Below, piece after piece: positions 14,238-22,357 of a stretch of DNA of 39,407 nucleotides. Made by a program: the position numbers and the translations under genes. Position 1 is the stretch's first letter; each line of letters opens with the position of its first letter. Source of the stretch: Microcaldota archaeon (lineage in GTDB: Archaea; Micrarchaeota; Micrarchaeia; Micrarchaeales; Micrarchaeaceae); the NCBI GenBank assembly GCA_021791535.1, contig JAJYWI010000020.1, forward strand, positions 1 through 39,407. Reading direction: 5' to 3'. The notes under the pieces are model-generated. The model was not told where the DNA came from. It did not search any database and saw nothing but the letters and a program-made list of their open reading frames with translations.

Positions 14238-17200
14238 TCATATCCTCTTTACCGACACTTTCACGATCTCCCCCTCTATGTCGAACTGCTTCACCAGCGC
14301 TGCCTGGTCTAGCCTGGTGCCCACCCTGGTCGCCCTGAGGCTCCTCTTCACCCGCTTCATGTTCATTGGTAGTATCCTTGCGAGCTCCCCGACTGTGTCA
14401 TAATTGAGCTCTATGCTGTCCATTTTTGTCAGGGCGAGCTCCTTCCTTGTCATCTGCACATTCCTCTCGAACTCCCTGAGCAGCGCTTCATCCTTCAGCT
14501 CCTTGCTCAGCTCCTTGTCTATGTACGCTACGCCGTGCCTGAAGACGGTGCTTTCAGCCGCCTCCGCCCTCTCTACCACGGTGAAGTGCTTTGAAGTGAT
14601 TTCCGCCATCCCGTTCTTGGTGTGCAGCTGGTACGAGCCGCTTGTTTCTATAGCCTTAAGCACCTCGCCCGCATTGGCGCCTTTCAGCGCCTCTGCCACG
14701 GCCTGCGCTTCGCCCTTGAATGAGGGGCCTATCTCAGCGAATAGAGGCACCACCTCCTTCCTAGTGCCAGAAACCTGCTTCAGCTCAAGCCTTTTCGCAT
14801 TGACGTAGCTCTCGACAATGCCTGAGAGCTCCTGGAGCGCCGCATACGCGTCGTCTCCTGTCACCTCGACTACAGCCCTCGATATGGGCCACCTCAGGCT
14901 CACCCCCGCCCTCTCCCTGCTGTTTAGTATTGCCGATATCGCATCCCTAGCAATCTGCATCTTCCCCTCGAGCTGCTTGTTGACCAGCCTCTTGCTTGGC
15001 CTAGGCCAGTCCTCCATGAACACCGAGCCTCCATCCTTCGAGAACAGCTCTGAGAATATGTGCTCTGCGGCAAGCGGCGCAGCAACCGATACCATGATCG
15101 AGATGTTGTAGAGTATGTAGCTTGCCAGGCAGGCTATCCTCTTCAGCTTGCCCTTCGATGCATCGGCGGCGCGCTGCTTTGCAAACTTTAGGTAGAACCT
15201 GCTGAAGTCCTCTATCATGAAGGCCCTCAGCTTGTTTATAGCGTCATCCACCTGGTAGAGGTCCATGCGCTCTGTGAACTCTGATATGAGCGAGTTCAGC
15301 CTAGATAGTATATACAGGTCCTCGAGCTCCAGTTTCGACACGCCGGGGCGCTTGACCTCCTTCGTATCATATCCGGAGAGGCCTGCGAGCTCCTTTGCAA
15401 GCTCAGCTATGTTGTAGAGCATTATTATCTCGCCGTCAGAATCCTTCAGCTCCGACTTTTTCAGCTTGAGGTCCTGCCAGCGCGGCCTGCTCGCGCACCA
15501 TAGCCTGAAGCCATCGACAGATACGATGCTCATTATGTCATCCGGGGTGACCGAGTTGCCTTTGTTCCTGTGCATCTCCTCGCCGATCTCATCCTTCATC
15601 ATGCCACCGATCGTCACCCTATTGAACGGCCTTCTCCCGTTCGCTGCGACACCTGTCCTGAGCAGGGTGCTGAACCACCCCCTGATCTGGTCTAGGCTTT
15701 CTGATATCCAGTCGGCAGGGTAGAGCCTGGCGAACTCCTCATCCGTGAGGCTTGCGGTGTGGGCTATGCCGGATTCATACCACACGTCGAACAGGTCAGG
15801 CGTCCTTTTCATCGTCCCGCCGCACTTGCACTTCAGCTCTATCCTATCGATGTAGGGCTTGTGGAGGTGCAAGTCATCTAGAGGCGCATCCAGCTTAGCC
15901 CTCGTCTCCAGCTCCTTTACAGAGCCCATAACCTCGAAAGCGTTGCATGCGCCGCATATCCATAGCGGTATCGGGGCTCCCCAGTACCTCTGCCTGGATA
16001 TGCACCAGTCCGGCGAGCTCTCCACAGCATCGGCGAACCATTTCTGTGCAAAGTCGGGATACCATTTTATCTTCTTGTTCTCGCTAAGCATCTTCTTCCT
16101 TATCTTCCCGACATTGATGAAAAACTGGTCTGTAGCCCTGTAGATCAGCTTGCTTCCGCAGCGCCAGCAGAACGGGTACGAGTGGACGAGCTGCCCTTCG
16201 AATAGGATGTCGCCAGACGCCCTCAGATCTTTCAGCACCGCTTCGTTCGCCGCGACAGGAACCTCGAGCCCTGCGTATTTGCCGGCGTCTGCCGTGTATC
16301 TGGCATGCGGGTCTATGGGCGAGAAGGCAGGTATCCTGTTCGCCTTTGCGATCGCAAAATCTTCAGGCCCGTGGCCTGGCGCGATGTGAAGCAACCCTGT
16401 GCCTTCGCCGAGCGAGACTATCGCCTCCCCGGAAAGCACCCTGTGATACTTCGAAAACCTCTTCTGGATTGGGACCTGCTCGGCAAGCGGGCTCTCATAC
16501 TTAGTGCCAACAAGCTCAGAGCCGTAGAACTCATTCTTCACTACAGTGCTGCCTACAGCTTCTGTAAACACGTCAAGCCGGTCTTTCGCCACTATGTAAT
16601 CTTTCCCTTCAACACTGGCGACCACGTAAATAGCCTTTGGGCTTGCAGCGATCGCCATGTTCGACGGCAAGGTCCATGGCGTTGTCGTCCATATCACAAG
16701 GTATGTGTCTGGTGAGAGCTCTATCTTGCTGCTCTTTCCCGCTACCTTGAACCTGACAAACACCGACGTGTCCTGCGCATCCTTGTATTCCACCTCCGGG
16801 CCGTTCGCCGATAGGACGGTCTCGCAGTGCGGGCAGTACGCAAGCGGCTTCAGACCCCTGTAGAGCAGCTTCTTGTCGTACATCCTCCTGAATATCTGCC
16901 ATCCCTTGTCTATGTATCGGGAGGTGTACGGCACGTAAGTGTTGTCGAAGTCCATGAAGACGCCGAACCTCTTGAGCAGCTCTATAGATCCTTTTATCCC
17001 GCTCTCGGCATAGTCCCTGCATGCCTTCACGAAGTTCTCTACCCCCATCTCCTCTATTTCCTTCTTCGACTTGAGGTTCAGCTTCCTCTCTATCTTGTTC
17101 TCTATCGGAAGCCCGTGAACGTCGAAGCCTGGCCTGTCGTGCACGTCGAATCCCCTATAGCGCTTGTACTTGAGCACCAGATCCTTTATCGCGTAGACCC

Positions 17201-17354
17201 AGAGGTGGTGGACCGCCAGGCCGTACGCGTTGGGAGGGCCGTCCAGGAAGTAAAATTTCCTTCTGCCCTTGTTCCTCGCCCTTACCATGCTGTTTATGCT
17301 GCGCTCCTTCCAGTAGGCGAGCACCTTTTCTTCCCTCACTTTAAGGTCAATCAT
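14238..17354 (-). CDS. ileS: isoleucyl-tRNA synthetase
   Basis: Charges tRNA-Ile with isoleucine. 1038 residues, normal for archaeal IleRS. The Rossmann core is clear: FLDGPPNAYGLAVHH at the N-terminus, then DRPGFDVHGLPIENKIE. The CP1 editing domain is present (LVIWTTTPWTLPSN and GTGLLHIAPGHGPEDF). WCISRQRYWGAPIP marks the return to the core, and DQIRGWFSTLLRTGV precedes the KMSKS loop. The C-terminal extension (EITSKHFTVVE onward) matches the usual IleRS tail. Two motifs are off consensus: the HIGH-type element reads VHHLW near residue 50, and the KMSKS loop reads MHRNKGNS near residue 595. A leftward TATA-like TTAAAAAG lies at about 17390-17398. It diverges from the PLD-like gene and is transcribed alone. 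Confidence 0.96.
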   Translation of the reverse strand: MIDLKVREEKVLAYWKERSINSMVRARNKGRRKFYFLDGPPNAYGLAVHHLWVYAIKDLVLKYKRYRGFDVHDRPGFDVHGLPIENKIERKLNLKSKKEIEEMGVENFVKACRDYAESGIKGSIELLKRFGVFMDFDNTYVPYTSRYIDKGWQIFRRMYDKKLLYRGLKPLAYCPHCETVLSANGPEVEYKDAQDTSVFVRFKVAGKSSKIELSPDTYLVIWTTTPWTLPSNMAIAASPKAIYVVASVEGKDYIVAKDRLDVFTEAVGSTVVKNEFYGSELVGTKYESPLAEQVPIQKRFSKYHRVLSGEAIVSLGEGTGLLHIAPGHGPEDFAIAKANRIPAFSPIDPHARYTADAGKYAGLEVPVAANEAVLKDLRASGDILFEGQLVHSYPFCWRCGSKLIYRATDQFFINVGKIRKKMLSENKKIKWYPDFAQKWFADAVESSPDWCISRQRYWGAPIPLWICGACNAFEVMGSVKELETRAKLDAPLDDLHLHKPYIDRIELKCKCGGTMKRTPDLFDVWYESGIAHTASLTDEEFARLYPADWISESLDQIRGWFSTLLRTGVAANGRRPFNRVTIGGMMKDEIGEEMHRNKGNSVTPDDIMSIVSVDGFRLWCASRPRWQDLKLKKSELKDSDGEIIMLYNIAELAKELAGLSGYDTKEVKRPGVSKLELEDLYILSRLNSLISEFTERMDLYQVDDAINKLRAFMIEDFSRFYLKFAKQRAADASKGKLKRIACLASYILYNISIMVSVAAPLAAEHIFSELFSKDGGSVFMEDWPRPSKRLVNKQLEGKMQIARDAISAILNSRERAGVSLRWPISRAVVEVTGDDAYAALQELSGIVESYVNAKRLELKQVSGTRKEVVPLFAEIGPSFKGEAQAVAEALKGANAGEVLKAIETSGSYQLHTKNGMAEITSKHFTVVERAEAAESTVFRHGVAYIDKELSKELKDEALLREFERNVQMTRKELALTKMDSIELNYDTVGELARILPMNMKRVKRSLRATRVGTRLDQAALVKQFDIEGEIVKVSVKRI

Positions 17355-17443
17355 CAGACCACAAGACGTGAAGTAATACTGCTTTTTGCTTTTTAAGCTT
17401 GCTGCTCGGAATTAATTTAATATGTAAAGGCGCATTGCATAGT

Positions 17444-18016
17444 ATGGAAAGCGGACAGGGCTACAGTGGCAACAGCTCATACAGATACGTAGAGGCGCTG
17501 ATAACTGACAAGAGCAAGAGGCTGAAGGTCATATGCCCTTTCATAAGCCCGGCATACGCAAAGATGCTTGTGAGGCAATCAGCATCGAAGGACGTATTTG
17601 TTATAACATCAAGCTCCAGGATAAGCGAGTCGGCTGTAAGGATAATGAGAAGGGGGAGGAGGTTCCCGTACGCCACTCTCTCAGCGTATTTCATAATACT
17701 CAGCATTCTGTTCTACGCGTTCCGATTCTATGCTGCTGAGCTGGTCGTTGTGCCGATAACAGCGCTGGTGGTCGGATTGACTGTAGCGCACTACGTAAGG
17801 CCAAGGAAGCAAAGGATAAAGGTAAAGGTGGCAGGCGAAAGCTTCATACACGAGAAGGTGTATCTGTCAGACAACTCCGCTATAGTGGGCAGCGCGAACT
17901 TGACGTATGCAGGCCTGCACAAGAACATAGAGCACATAGAGCTTATACACGACGTTAACAAGATGCGCTCGCTTGAGGGGCACTTCGACGAGCTTTGGGC
18001 CGGCATAGTCGCTTGA
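17444..18016 (+). CDS. membrane phospholipase D-like protein, single HKD motif
   Basis: 190 residues from the ATG at 17444 (MESGQGYS), placed about 27 bp after AATTTAATATG. Farther-upstream starts lie before the predicted transcription start. The first third (YVEALITDKSKRLKVICPFIS) matches the opening of PLD-family proteins. Two membrane segments follow (about 78-97, YFIILSILFYAFRFYA; and 100-118, VVVPITALVVGLTVA). The catalytic HxKx4D motif then appears as HEKVYLSD with the trailing VGSANLTYAGL. One HKD motif is present, so it would work as a dimer, as in bacterial Nuc-type enzymes. The membrane hairpin splitting the domain is unusual. Substrate could be lipid or nucleic acid. It diverges from ileS. 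Confidence 0.75.
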   Translation: MESGQGYSGNSSYRYVEALITDKSKRLKVICPFISPAYAKMLVRQSASKDVFVITSSSRISESAVRIMRRGRRFPYATLSAYFIILSILFYAFRFYAAELVVVPITALVVGLTVAHYVRPRKQRIKVKVAGESFIHEKVYLSDNSAIVGSANLTYAGLHKNIEHIELIHDVNKMRSLEGHFDELWAGIVA

Positions 18017-18231
18017 CGAACATTACCGAAAAGGAGGCGAACCCGGAAAGCGGCATATTTTTTCCGGTTCTTTTGTTGTCGAGGTAAAAGTGGCTGAAAA
18101 TAAAGCTAAATTTATATAACAGCGCCAAAACAAGGAAAAATTCTAAATAGTTATTGGAAACTTCTCCTAAAGATTTAAATATCAAAACTCCGCATTAACA
18201 TTAAGGGTGAAGTGGTGGAAAGAGTGAGGGG

Positions 18232-18516
18232 ATGCGAGAGAGAAAAAGCAGAGGCAGGGTGTCTGCGCTAGGACTCAGCACCAAGTACAGGGTGCGAAAG
18301 ATGGCCGAAGAGGCGCTGAGGGAGAGCGAGATAGTCCAGGTCTTTAGCGAAGCGGGTGCATGCGACTTCGACGAGTCAGCGGGATCCGCACTAAAAGCAA
18401 TCCTTGCAGAGAAGGCGGCAGAATACACAATGAGGGCGGTGCAGGACTCGAAGAGGAAGGGAACGAGGTTCGGCGCAGCGGCGCTGATAATCGCCGCAGA
18501 AAAGGACAGATGGTAA
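18232..18516 (+). CDS. histone-fold protein with basic N-terminal tail
   Basis: 94 residues. From residue about 37 to the end it aligns without gaps to archaeal histones such as HMfB: VQVFSEAGACDFDESAG covers the end of helix 1 and loop 1, then LKAILAEKAAEYTMRAV is the long helix 2, and the last helix ends in IIAAEKDRW. The shared AGA, Ala-Leu-Ile-Leu-Glu pattern and closing Ala positions support a histone fold. Two differences stand out. The usual DNA-binding RKT loop reads GTRFG, and there is an extra N-terminal stretch of about 30 mostly basic residues. GTGAGGGG just before the ATG is a plausible ribosome binding site, and ATTTAAATAT at about 18173-18182 a promoter. Two hairpin/T-run terminators follow. 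The family call rests on pattern matching by eye. Confidence 0.6.
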   Translation: MRERKSRGRVSALGLSTKYRVRKMAEEALRESEIVQVFSEAGACDFDESAGSALKAILAEKAAEYTMRAVQDSKRKGTRFGAAALIIAAEKDRW

Positions 18517-18530
18517 ACACGCAGTGATGC

Positions 18531-18566
18531 GCGGCCGAGGCAGCTATGAGGCCGCCATTTTTTATT
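18531..18566 (+). terminator. hairpin plus T-run after the histone-fold gene
   Basis: GCGGCC (18531-18536) and GGCCGC (18550-18555) form a GC-rich stem, followed by CATTTTTTATTTT. It lies 14 bp after the stop codon at 18516, in the right orientation for rightward transcription. Confidence 0.6.
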
Positions 18567-18570
18567 TTCC

Positions 18571-18600
18571 AGGTTGTAGGGCAACCTCTCTTTTTTATTT
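18571..18600 (+). terminator. second hairpin plus T-run, before tRNA-Gly
   Basis: AGGTTG (18571-18576) and CAACCT (18582-18587) pair around a 5-base loop, followed by CTCTTTTTTATTT. With the hairpin at 18531 it forms a double stop. The T-rich part also lies about 30 bp before tRNA-Gly and may double as its promoter. Confidence 0.6.
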
Positions 18601-18623
18601 GTTCTTGTAGTATAGATAGCCAT

Positions 18624-18697
18624 GCGATCGTAGTCTAGCCTGGTTAGGACTTTGCCCCTCCAAGGCAAAGACCCGGGTTCAAATCCCGGCGATCGCA
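18624..18697 (+). tRNA. tRNA-Gly (anticodon TCC)
   Basis: A full cloverleaf can be drawn. Acceptor GCGATCG (18624-18630) pairs with CGATCGC (18690-18696), with discriminator A at 18697. The D-stem is GTCT/GGAC. The anticodon stem TTGCC/GGCAA (18652-18656, 18664-18668) has loop CCTCCAA with anticodon TCC at 18659-18661. The T-stem CCGGG/CCCGG has loop TTCAAAT. The CCA end is not encoded and there is no intron. Position 33, before the anticodon, is C (18658) instead of the nearly universal T. The body otherwise resembles archaeal tRNA-Gly. Confidence 0.92.
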
Positions 18698-18746
18698 TTT
18701 GCATTTACGAGGAGGGCGTGTGCAGTTCACTTATATACCAGCATAG

Positions 18747-19952
18747 TCATACGAACAGGGCTGCGAACACCTTTGCGTCCTCCACCATATCCTTTATCAC
18801 CAGGTACTCGTTTGGCTGGTGGGCTATGTTGTTGCATGTGAACCAGACAGCTGACGGGAGGCCTTTCCTCCTGAAATAGGCCGCACAAGTCCCGCCGCCT
18901 ATCCCTACAGCTTTCGGTACTATCCCGCGCTGCCTCTTTATCGCCCCTTTCAGCAGCTTCACTATCTCGGAGTCTACGCTTGTCGGCGGCGGCGCCTCCT
19001 CGTCCTGCACCAGTTCGAAGGATATCTTGGCGTCCCTGAATTCCTTGCGCCGTGACATCCTCCTTATGTAGCTGACAACCTCGTCCTTGTCGTACTCTGG
19101 CAGTACCCTGCAGTCAAGATATGCCACCTCGGTGCCAGGCATTATGTTTATAGAATCGACGTTCTTCTCGTGCTTGGTCATCTCGAATGTAGATACTGGC
19201 GGGTTGAAAATTGGGTTTGACCTGCCGTACCTCTTGTGGAGCTCCCTGTCGACCAAGCCAAAGAACCTTATAAGATACCTGAAGGCGTTGACACCCATCT
19301 CCGGCGTGCTGGCGTGCGCCTGCTTCCCGTGCACTGTAACCTTGAGCCAGACTATGCTCTTCTCTGCCACCTCTATCTCTTTGCCGCTCGCAACCCCAGA
19401 ATCGGGCACCAGGAAGAGATCATCCTTCTTGAACAGGTTTTCCCTGAGCATGCTCTGTATCCCGTATTCGCTGCCTAGCTCTTCGTCAGCAACCAGCGCG
19501 AGGCCGAAGCTGTATTTCATGCTTGTTCCGAGCTCCTTGAGAGCCTTCAGGGCGTACATGCTTGATATCACCGGCTGGCCGTCGTCGATTGTGCCACGCC
19601 CGTATATCCGTCCGTCCTTGACTACCGCCTTGAATGGGTCTGTCTTCCATAAATTGATGTCACCCTCAGATACGGTGTCCATGTGCGAGACTATCCAGAT
19701 TGTTCGCTTTTCTGCGCCATAGCGCACCGCAAGGTTTGGCCTTTCGGTTCCAGTGCCATCCCTGTAGACATACCTGTCCACCTTGAAGCCCCATGACCTG
19801 AGGGTCCTCTCAAGGAACTCCGCCCTTTTACCCTCACCGGTGCCTCCGCTCATCGGCGATATCGATTTTATTGAAATCATTCTGGACATTGTGCTTATCA
19901 TGTCGTTCCTGTACGAATCAAGTTTTCTGTTCAGCGCCGTGAGCTCGTCCAT
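18747..19952 (-). CDS. M20-family metallopeptidase (ArgE/DapE/carboxypeptidase type)
   Basis: 401 residues from the ATG at 19952 (MDELTALNRKL). A longer reading to 19976 begins inside the promoter. The dinuclear zinc site is complete: VSHMDTVSEGD (His and the Asp beside it), GRGTIDDGQ (bridging Asp), VADEELGSEYG (catalytic Glu pair), VPDSGVA (Asp) and CNNIAHQPNEY (last His). The dimerisation domain begins with VHGKQAHASTPEMGVNA. Such enzymes remove acyl groups from amino acids or cleave dipeptides; the exact substrate cannot be read from sequence. TATAAA at about 19984-19988, read leftward, gives a short leader. It converges on tRNA-Gly. Confidence 0.9.
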   Translation of the reverse strand: MDELTALNRKLDSYRNDMISTMSRMISIKSISPMSGGTGEGKRAEFLERTLRSWGFKVDRYVYRDGTGTERPNLAVRYGAEKRTIWIVSHMDTVSEGDINLWKTDPFKAVVKDGRIYGRGTIDDGQPVISSMYALKALKELGTSMKYSFGLALVADEELGSEYGIQSMLRENLFKKDDLFLVPDSGVASGKEIEVAEKSIVWLKVTVHGKQAHASTPEMGVNAFRYLIRFFGLVDRELHKRYGRSNPIFNPPVSTFEMTKHEKNVDSINIMPGTEVAYLDCRVLPEYDKDEVVSYIRRMSRRKEFRDAKISFELVQDEEAPPPTSVDSEIVKLLKGAIKRQRGIVPKAVGIGGGTCAAYFRRKGLPSAVWFTCNNIAHQPNEYLVIKDMVEDAKVFAALFV

Positions 19953-20217
19953 GGTCCCACGCGTTAGATGTTGCACACAATCTTTATATGCCTTTTATGC
20001 AGCCGGCTGCACAGAAAGCTTTTATCGTGCAACGTGCAAAAAGCATTTGGTTGGAATGGATTACGCTGTTATGCGAAACTGCTGCTCATGCTTTGCGGCG
20101 CCAGCGGCGCCAAGGCAGGAAACGCAGTCTGATGTCTCCAATTCACAAGAGCAAAAGGCAGCGCGGTTGGTACGCGGGGATGAGATGATCCTGTCTGGGA
20201 TGTGTAGAGTTTGACTC

Positions 20218-20532
20218 TTACATAATTAGAGGTCCTGGCTTCATCCTTGACGCAAGCACGTCCCTACTGTCGTTTGGCTGCGCCTTCACGCGCTTGCTCT
20301 CGCCGCATTTGAGGCATTTATGTATTATTGTGTAGTTGCCTCCCCTATCGTACACGACAGAATGGGGCTTCATAAGGCCATTGCACTTTGCTGCGCGGTC
20401 TCCAGGGTTGATGTCGACGTGCGTGCTCCAGAGGCAGTTCGGGCAATGGTTGGTGTAGCCTGTGCCCTTGATGCTGGTCCCGCAGATCTGGCAGACGAAG
20501 TCCTCGAATGTTCTCTTGAAATTAGATTCCAC
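20218..20532 (-). CDS. RNHCP-domain zinc protein
   Basis: 104 residues. The protein is almost entirely an RNHCP domain: FVCQICG, then GTGYTNHCPNCLWSTHVD, then PGDRAAKCNGLMKP, then IIHKCLKCGESKR. The Cys pairs should bind one or two zincs. The domain is widespread, and its function is not known. The start is a GTG at 20532; no in-frame ATG is better placed, and GGAGG lies about 20 bases upstream. It is the only gene between the M20 peptidase and tRNA-Phe. The 265-bp gap to its left (19953-20217) holds only weak small reading frames. Confidence 0.85.
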   Translation of the reverse strand: MESNFKRTFEDFVCQICGTSIKGTGYTNHCPNCLWSTHVDINPGDRAAKCNGLMKPHSVVYDRGGNYTIIHKCLKCGESKRVKAQPNDSRDVLASRMKPGPLIM

Positions 20533-20686
20533 TATGCCACTATTACGCCCTCCTTTCCTGATAACATCACCTGATTACCCATTCCAATTACAATTGTTCA
20601 GATATTTGTATGTTTCGGTTGCCGGTCCGGGTGGCTTATTCCATTATAAACCTTTTCAATCGCATCTCCGGAGCAATAAAATAGGA

Positions 20687-20760
20687 TGCCGTAGGTCGGA
20701 TTTGAACCGACAGCATATCGCTCTTCAGGCGATCACTCTCCCAGATTGAGTTACTACGGC
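20687..20760 (-). tRNA. tRNA-Phe (anticodon GAA)
   Basis: Read leftward: acceptor GCCGTAG (20760-20754) pairs with CTACGGC (20694-20688), with discriminator A. The anticodon stem ATCGC/GCGAT has loop CTGAAGA with anticodon GAA and the standard T33. The T-stem GTCGG/CCGAC has loop TTCAAAT. CCA is not encoded and there is no intron. Its promoter is the TATA element at 20787-20792, shared with the Hef helicase gene on the other strand. Confidence 0.95.
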
Positions 20761-20786
20761 GCGCATTCTATTTGCAGTGTCAAATC

Positions 20787-20792
20787 TATAAA
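20787..20792. promoter_or_regulatory. shared TATA element, tRNA-Phe and Hef helicase
   Basis: TATAAA here reads TTTATA on the other strand. It lies 27-32 bp before the first base of tRNA-Phe (leftward) and 23-28 bp before the ATG of the helicase (rightward). No other TATA-like element fits either gene better, so one site appears to serve both. The helicase mRNA would be leaderless. Confidence 0.6.
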
Positions 20793-20814
20793 CATTCTTG
20801 ACTAATGCTTAAAT

Positions 20815-22353
20815 ATGCCATCCTGGGATGAGCTTGGCGAGCCTGCCAAGCTGGTAAATACGCAGCTGGTCGAGCCAAGGGCGTACCAGATAAACATAGC
20901 AAAAAGCATAATGCGCGGCTACAACAGCCTTGTTGTGCTGCCTACCGGGCTTGGCAAGACGCTCATAGCGGTGCTTGCGATGGCCAACGCACTCTCCCAA
21001 GGCAAGAAGGCGATAATACTCGCGCCGACCAAGCCGCTGAGCGAGCAGCACTACGCCTCGCTGAGCAGCCTGCTCAAGATAGACAAGGCGATGATACTTC
21101 TTCTCACTGGCGGGGTGAGCGCTAAAAGCAGGGCAGGGCTGGAAAGGGACGCAAGGGCGATAGCGGCCACGCCGCAGACAATAGCGAATGACCTCAAGTC
21201 CGAGAGGCTATCTATGGAGGATGCCGGGATCGTTGTCTTCGACGAGTGCCACCGCGCCGTGGGCAGGTACGCCTACACTTACATAGCAGACGAGTGCAAG
21301 CTCAAGGGGGTGCAGCTGTTGGGACTGACAGCATCGCCAGGGAGCAACAGCAAAAAGATAAACGCACTCGTATCGGCATTGGGTATAGAGAATATAGAGA
21401 TAAGGATAAGCTCAGACAGCGACGTGATGTCATATGTGATGGACAAGTCAACCAATGTGATTCACGTTGAAAAGGAGCAGACGATGGACAAGATACTGTC
21501 TGCATTGAAGCTTGTGATAGATGAGCACTTGGGCAAGCTCTACCAGCACGGGCTGAGCCCTTTCCAGAGGTATGAGAACATGGGCAAAAGCAAGATACTA
21601 ATGATAGGCGCAGCGATAGACAAGCTGCAATCGTCAAACTACAAGTTCATGGCGATGTACAACTATGTCTACCTGCTCAACCTGTCTCACGCGTATGACC
21701 TGCTTGCTACAGAGGGGTTCTACCCATTCATACACTACTTGGACTCCCTGAAGGCTAGGGAGAAAAAGAGCAGGGCGGTGCAGAGCATACTGAACAACGA
21801 GACTGTGGTGAAGGCACTGATAGACGCGAGGGAAGCAGTAAGCAGCGGGATAGAGCATCCGAAGATATTCAAGATAATAGACCTGATGAGCAAGGAGCTG
21901 AAGGGGAAGAGTGTTATGGTTTTCGTGCAGTACAGGTCTACGATAAGGAGGATAGTGGAGCTCCTCAACGAGTACGGCATTGCGGCCCACCAGTTCGTTG
22001 GCAAGAAGGATGGCGTCACGCAGGCGCACCAGAAAGAGACGATCGAGATGTTCCGCGAAGGGAAGTTCAATGTCCTTGTCGCGTCATCGATAGGGGAGGA
22101 GGGGCTCGACATACCGAGCGTCGATGCGGTCATATTCTACGAGCCGATACCGAGCGAGATAAGGAACATACAGAGAAGGGGACGCGCCGGAAGGATAAAG
22201 TTCGGCGAGATATACATACTGGCGACAAAAGGCACAAAGGACGAGATATACCTTTATATATCGAGGCAGCGGGAGAGGAAGATGTACGAGCTTGTTGAGC
22301 GGGCAAGGCTGGCGCTAGGAGCCAGGAAGCCGAGCAACCAGAGGACACTGTGA
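20815..22353 (+). CDS. hef: Hef-type superfamily 2 helicase without nuclease domain
   Basis: 512 residues. It is the archaeal relative of FANCM/MPH1 that remodels stalled forks and branched DNA. Helicase motifs are in order: LPTGLGKTLIAVLA (I, Walker A, residues about 41-55), ILAPTKPLSEQH (Ia), ATPQTIANDL (Ib), VVFDECHRAVG (II, DECH), LTASPG (III), VFVQYRSTIR (IV), VASSIGEEGLDIPSVDAVIFYEPI (V, shown in part by its GEEGLDIP core) and QRRGRAGR (VI). The thumb-like insertion between the RecA lobes is present (about 215-350). Full-length euryarchaeal Hef has an added ERCC4-type nuclease domain. Here the protein stops soon after motif VI, so it is helicase only. The antiporter gene starts 4 bp later. 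The Hjc resolvase lies about 2.4 kb downstream. Confidence 0.9.
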   Translation: MPSWDELGEPAKLVNTQLVEPRAYQINIAKSIMRGYNSLVVLPTGLGKTLIAVLAMANALSQGKKAIILAPTKPLSEQHYASLSSLLKIDKAMILLLTGGVSAKSRAGLERDARAIAATPQTIANDLKSERLSMEDAGIVVFDECHRAVGRYAYTYIADECKLKGVQLLGLTASPGSNSKKINALVSALGIENIEIRISSDSDVMSYVMDKSTNVIHVEKEQTMDKILSALKLVIDEHLGKLYQHGLSPFQRYENMGKSKILMIGAAIDKLQSSNYKFMAMYNYVYLLNLSHAYDLLATEGFYPFIHYLDSLKAREKKSRAVQSILNNETVVKALIDAREAVSSGIEHPKIFKIIDLMSKELKGKSVMVFVQYRSTIRRIVELLNEYGIAAHQFVGKKDGVTQAHQKETIEMFREGKFNVLVASSIGEEGLDIPSVDAVIFYEPIPSEIRNIQRRGRAGRIKFGEIYILATKGTKDEIYLYISRQRERKMYELVERARLALGARKPSNQRTL

Positions 22354-22357
22354 TGCG

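Noticed and set aside
19988-20214. Small rightward ORFs (20056-20214 with a CCSCF stretch, and a basic 66-residue frame)
   Set aside because: Two overlapping frames compete, neither has a ribosome binding site or family match, and the TATA element there fits the M20 peptidase gene. The gap is left unassigned.
20815-22353. Frameshifted Hef with a nuclease domain in another frame
   Set aside because: The sequence after 22353 is an intact antiporter in its own frame; no ERCC4-type motif occurs in any frame nearby.
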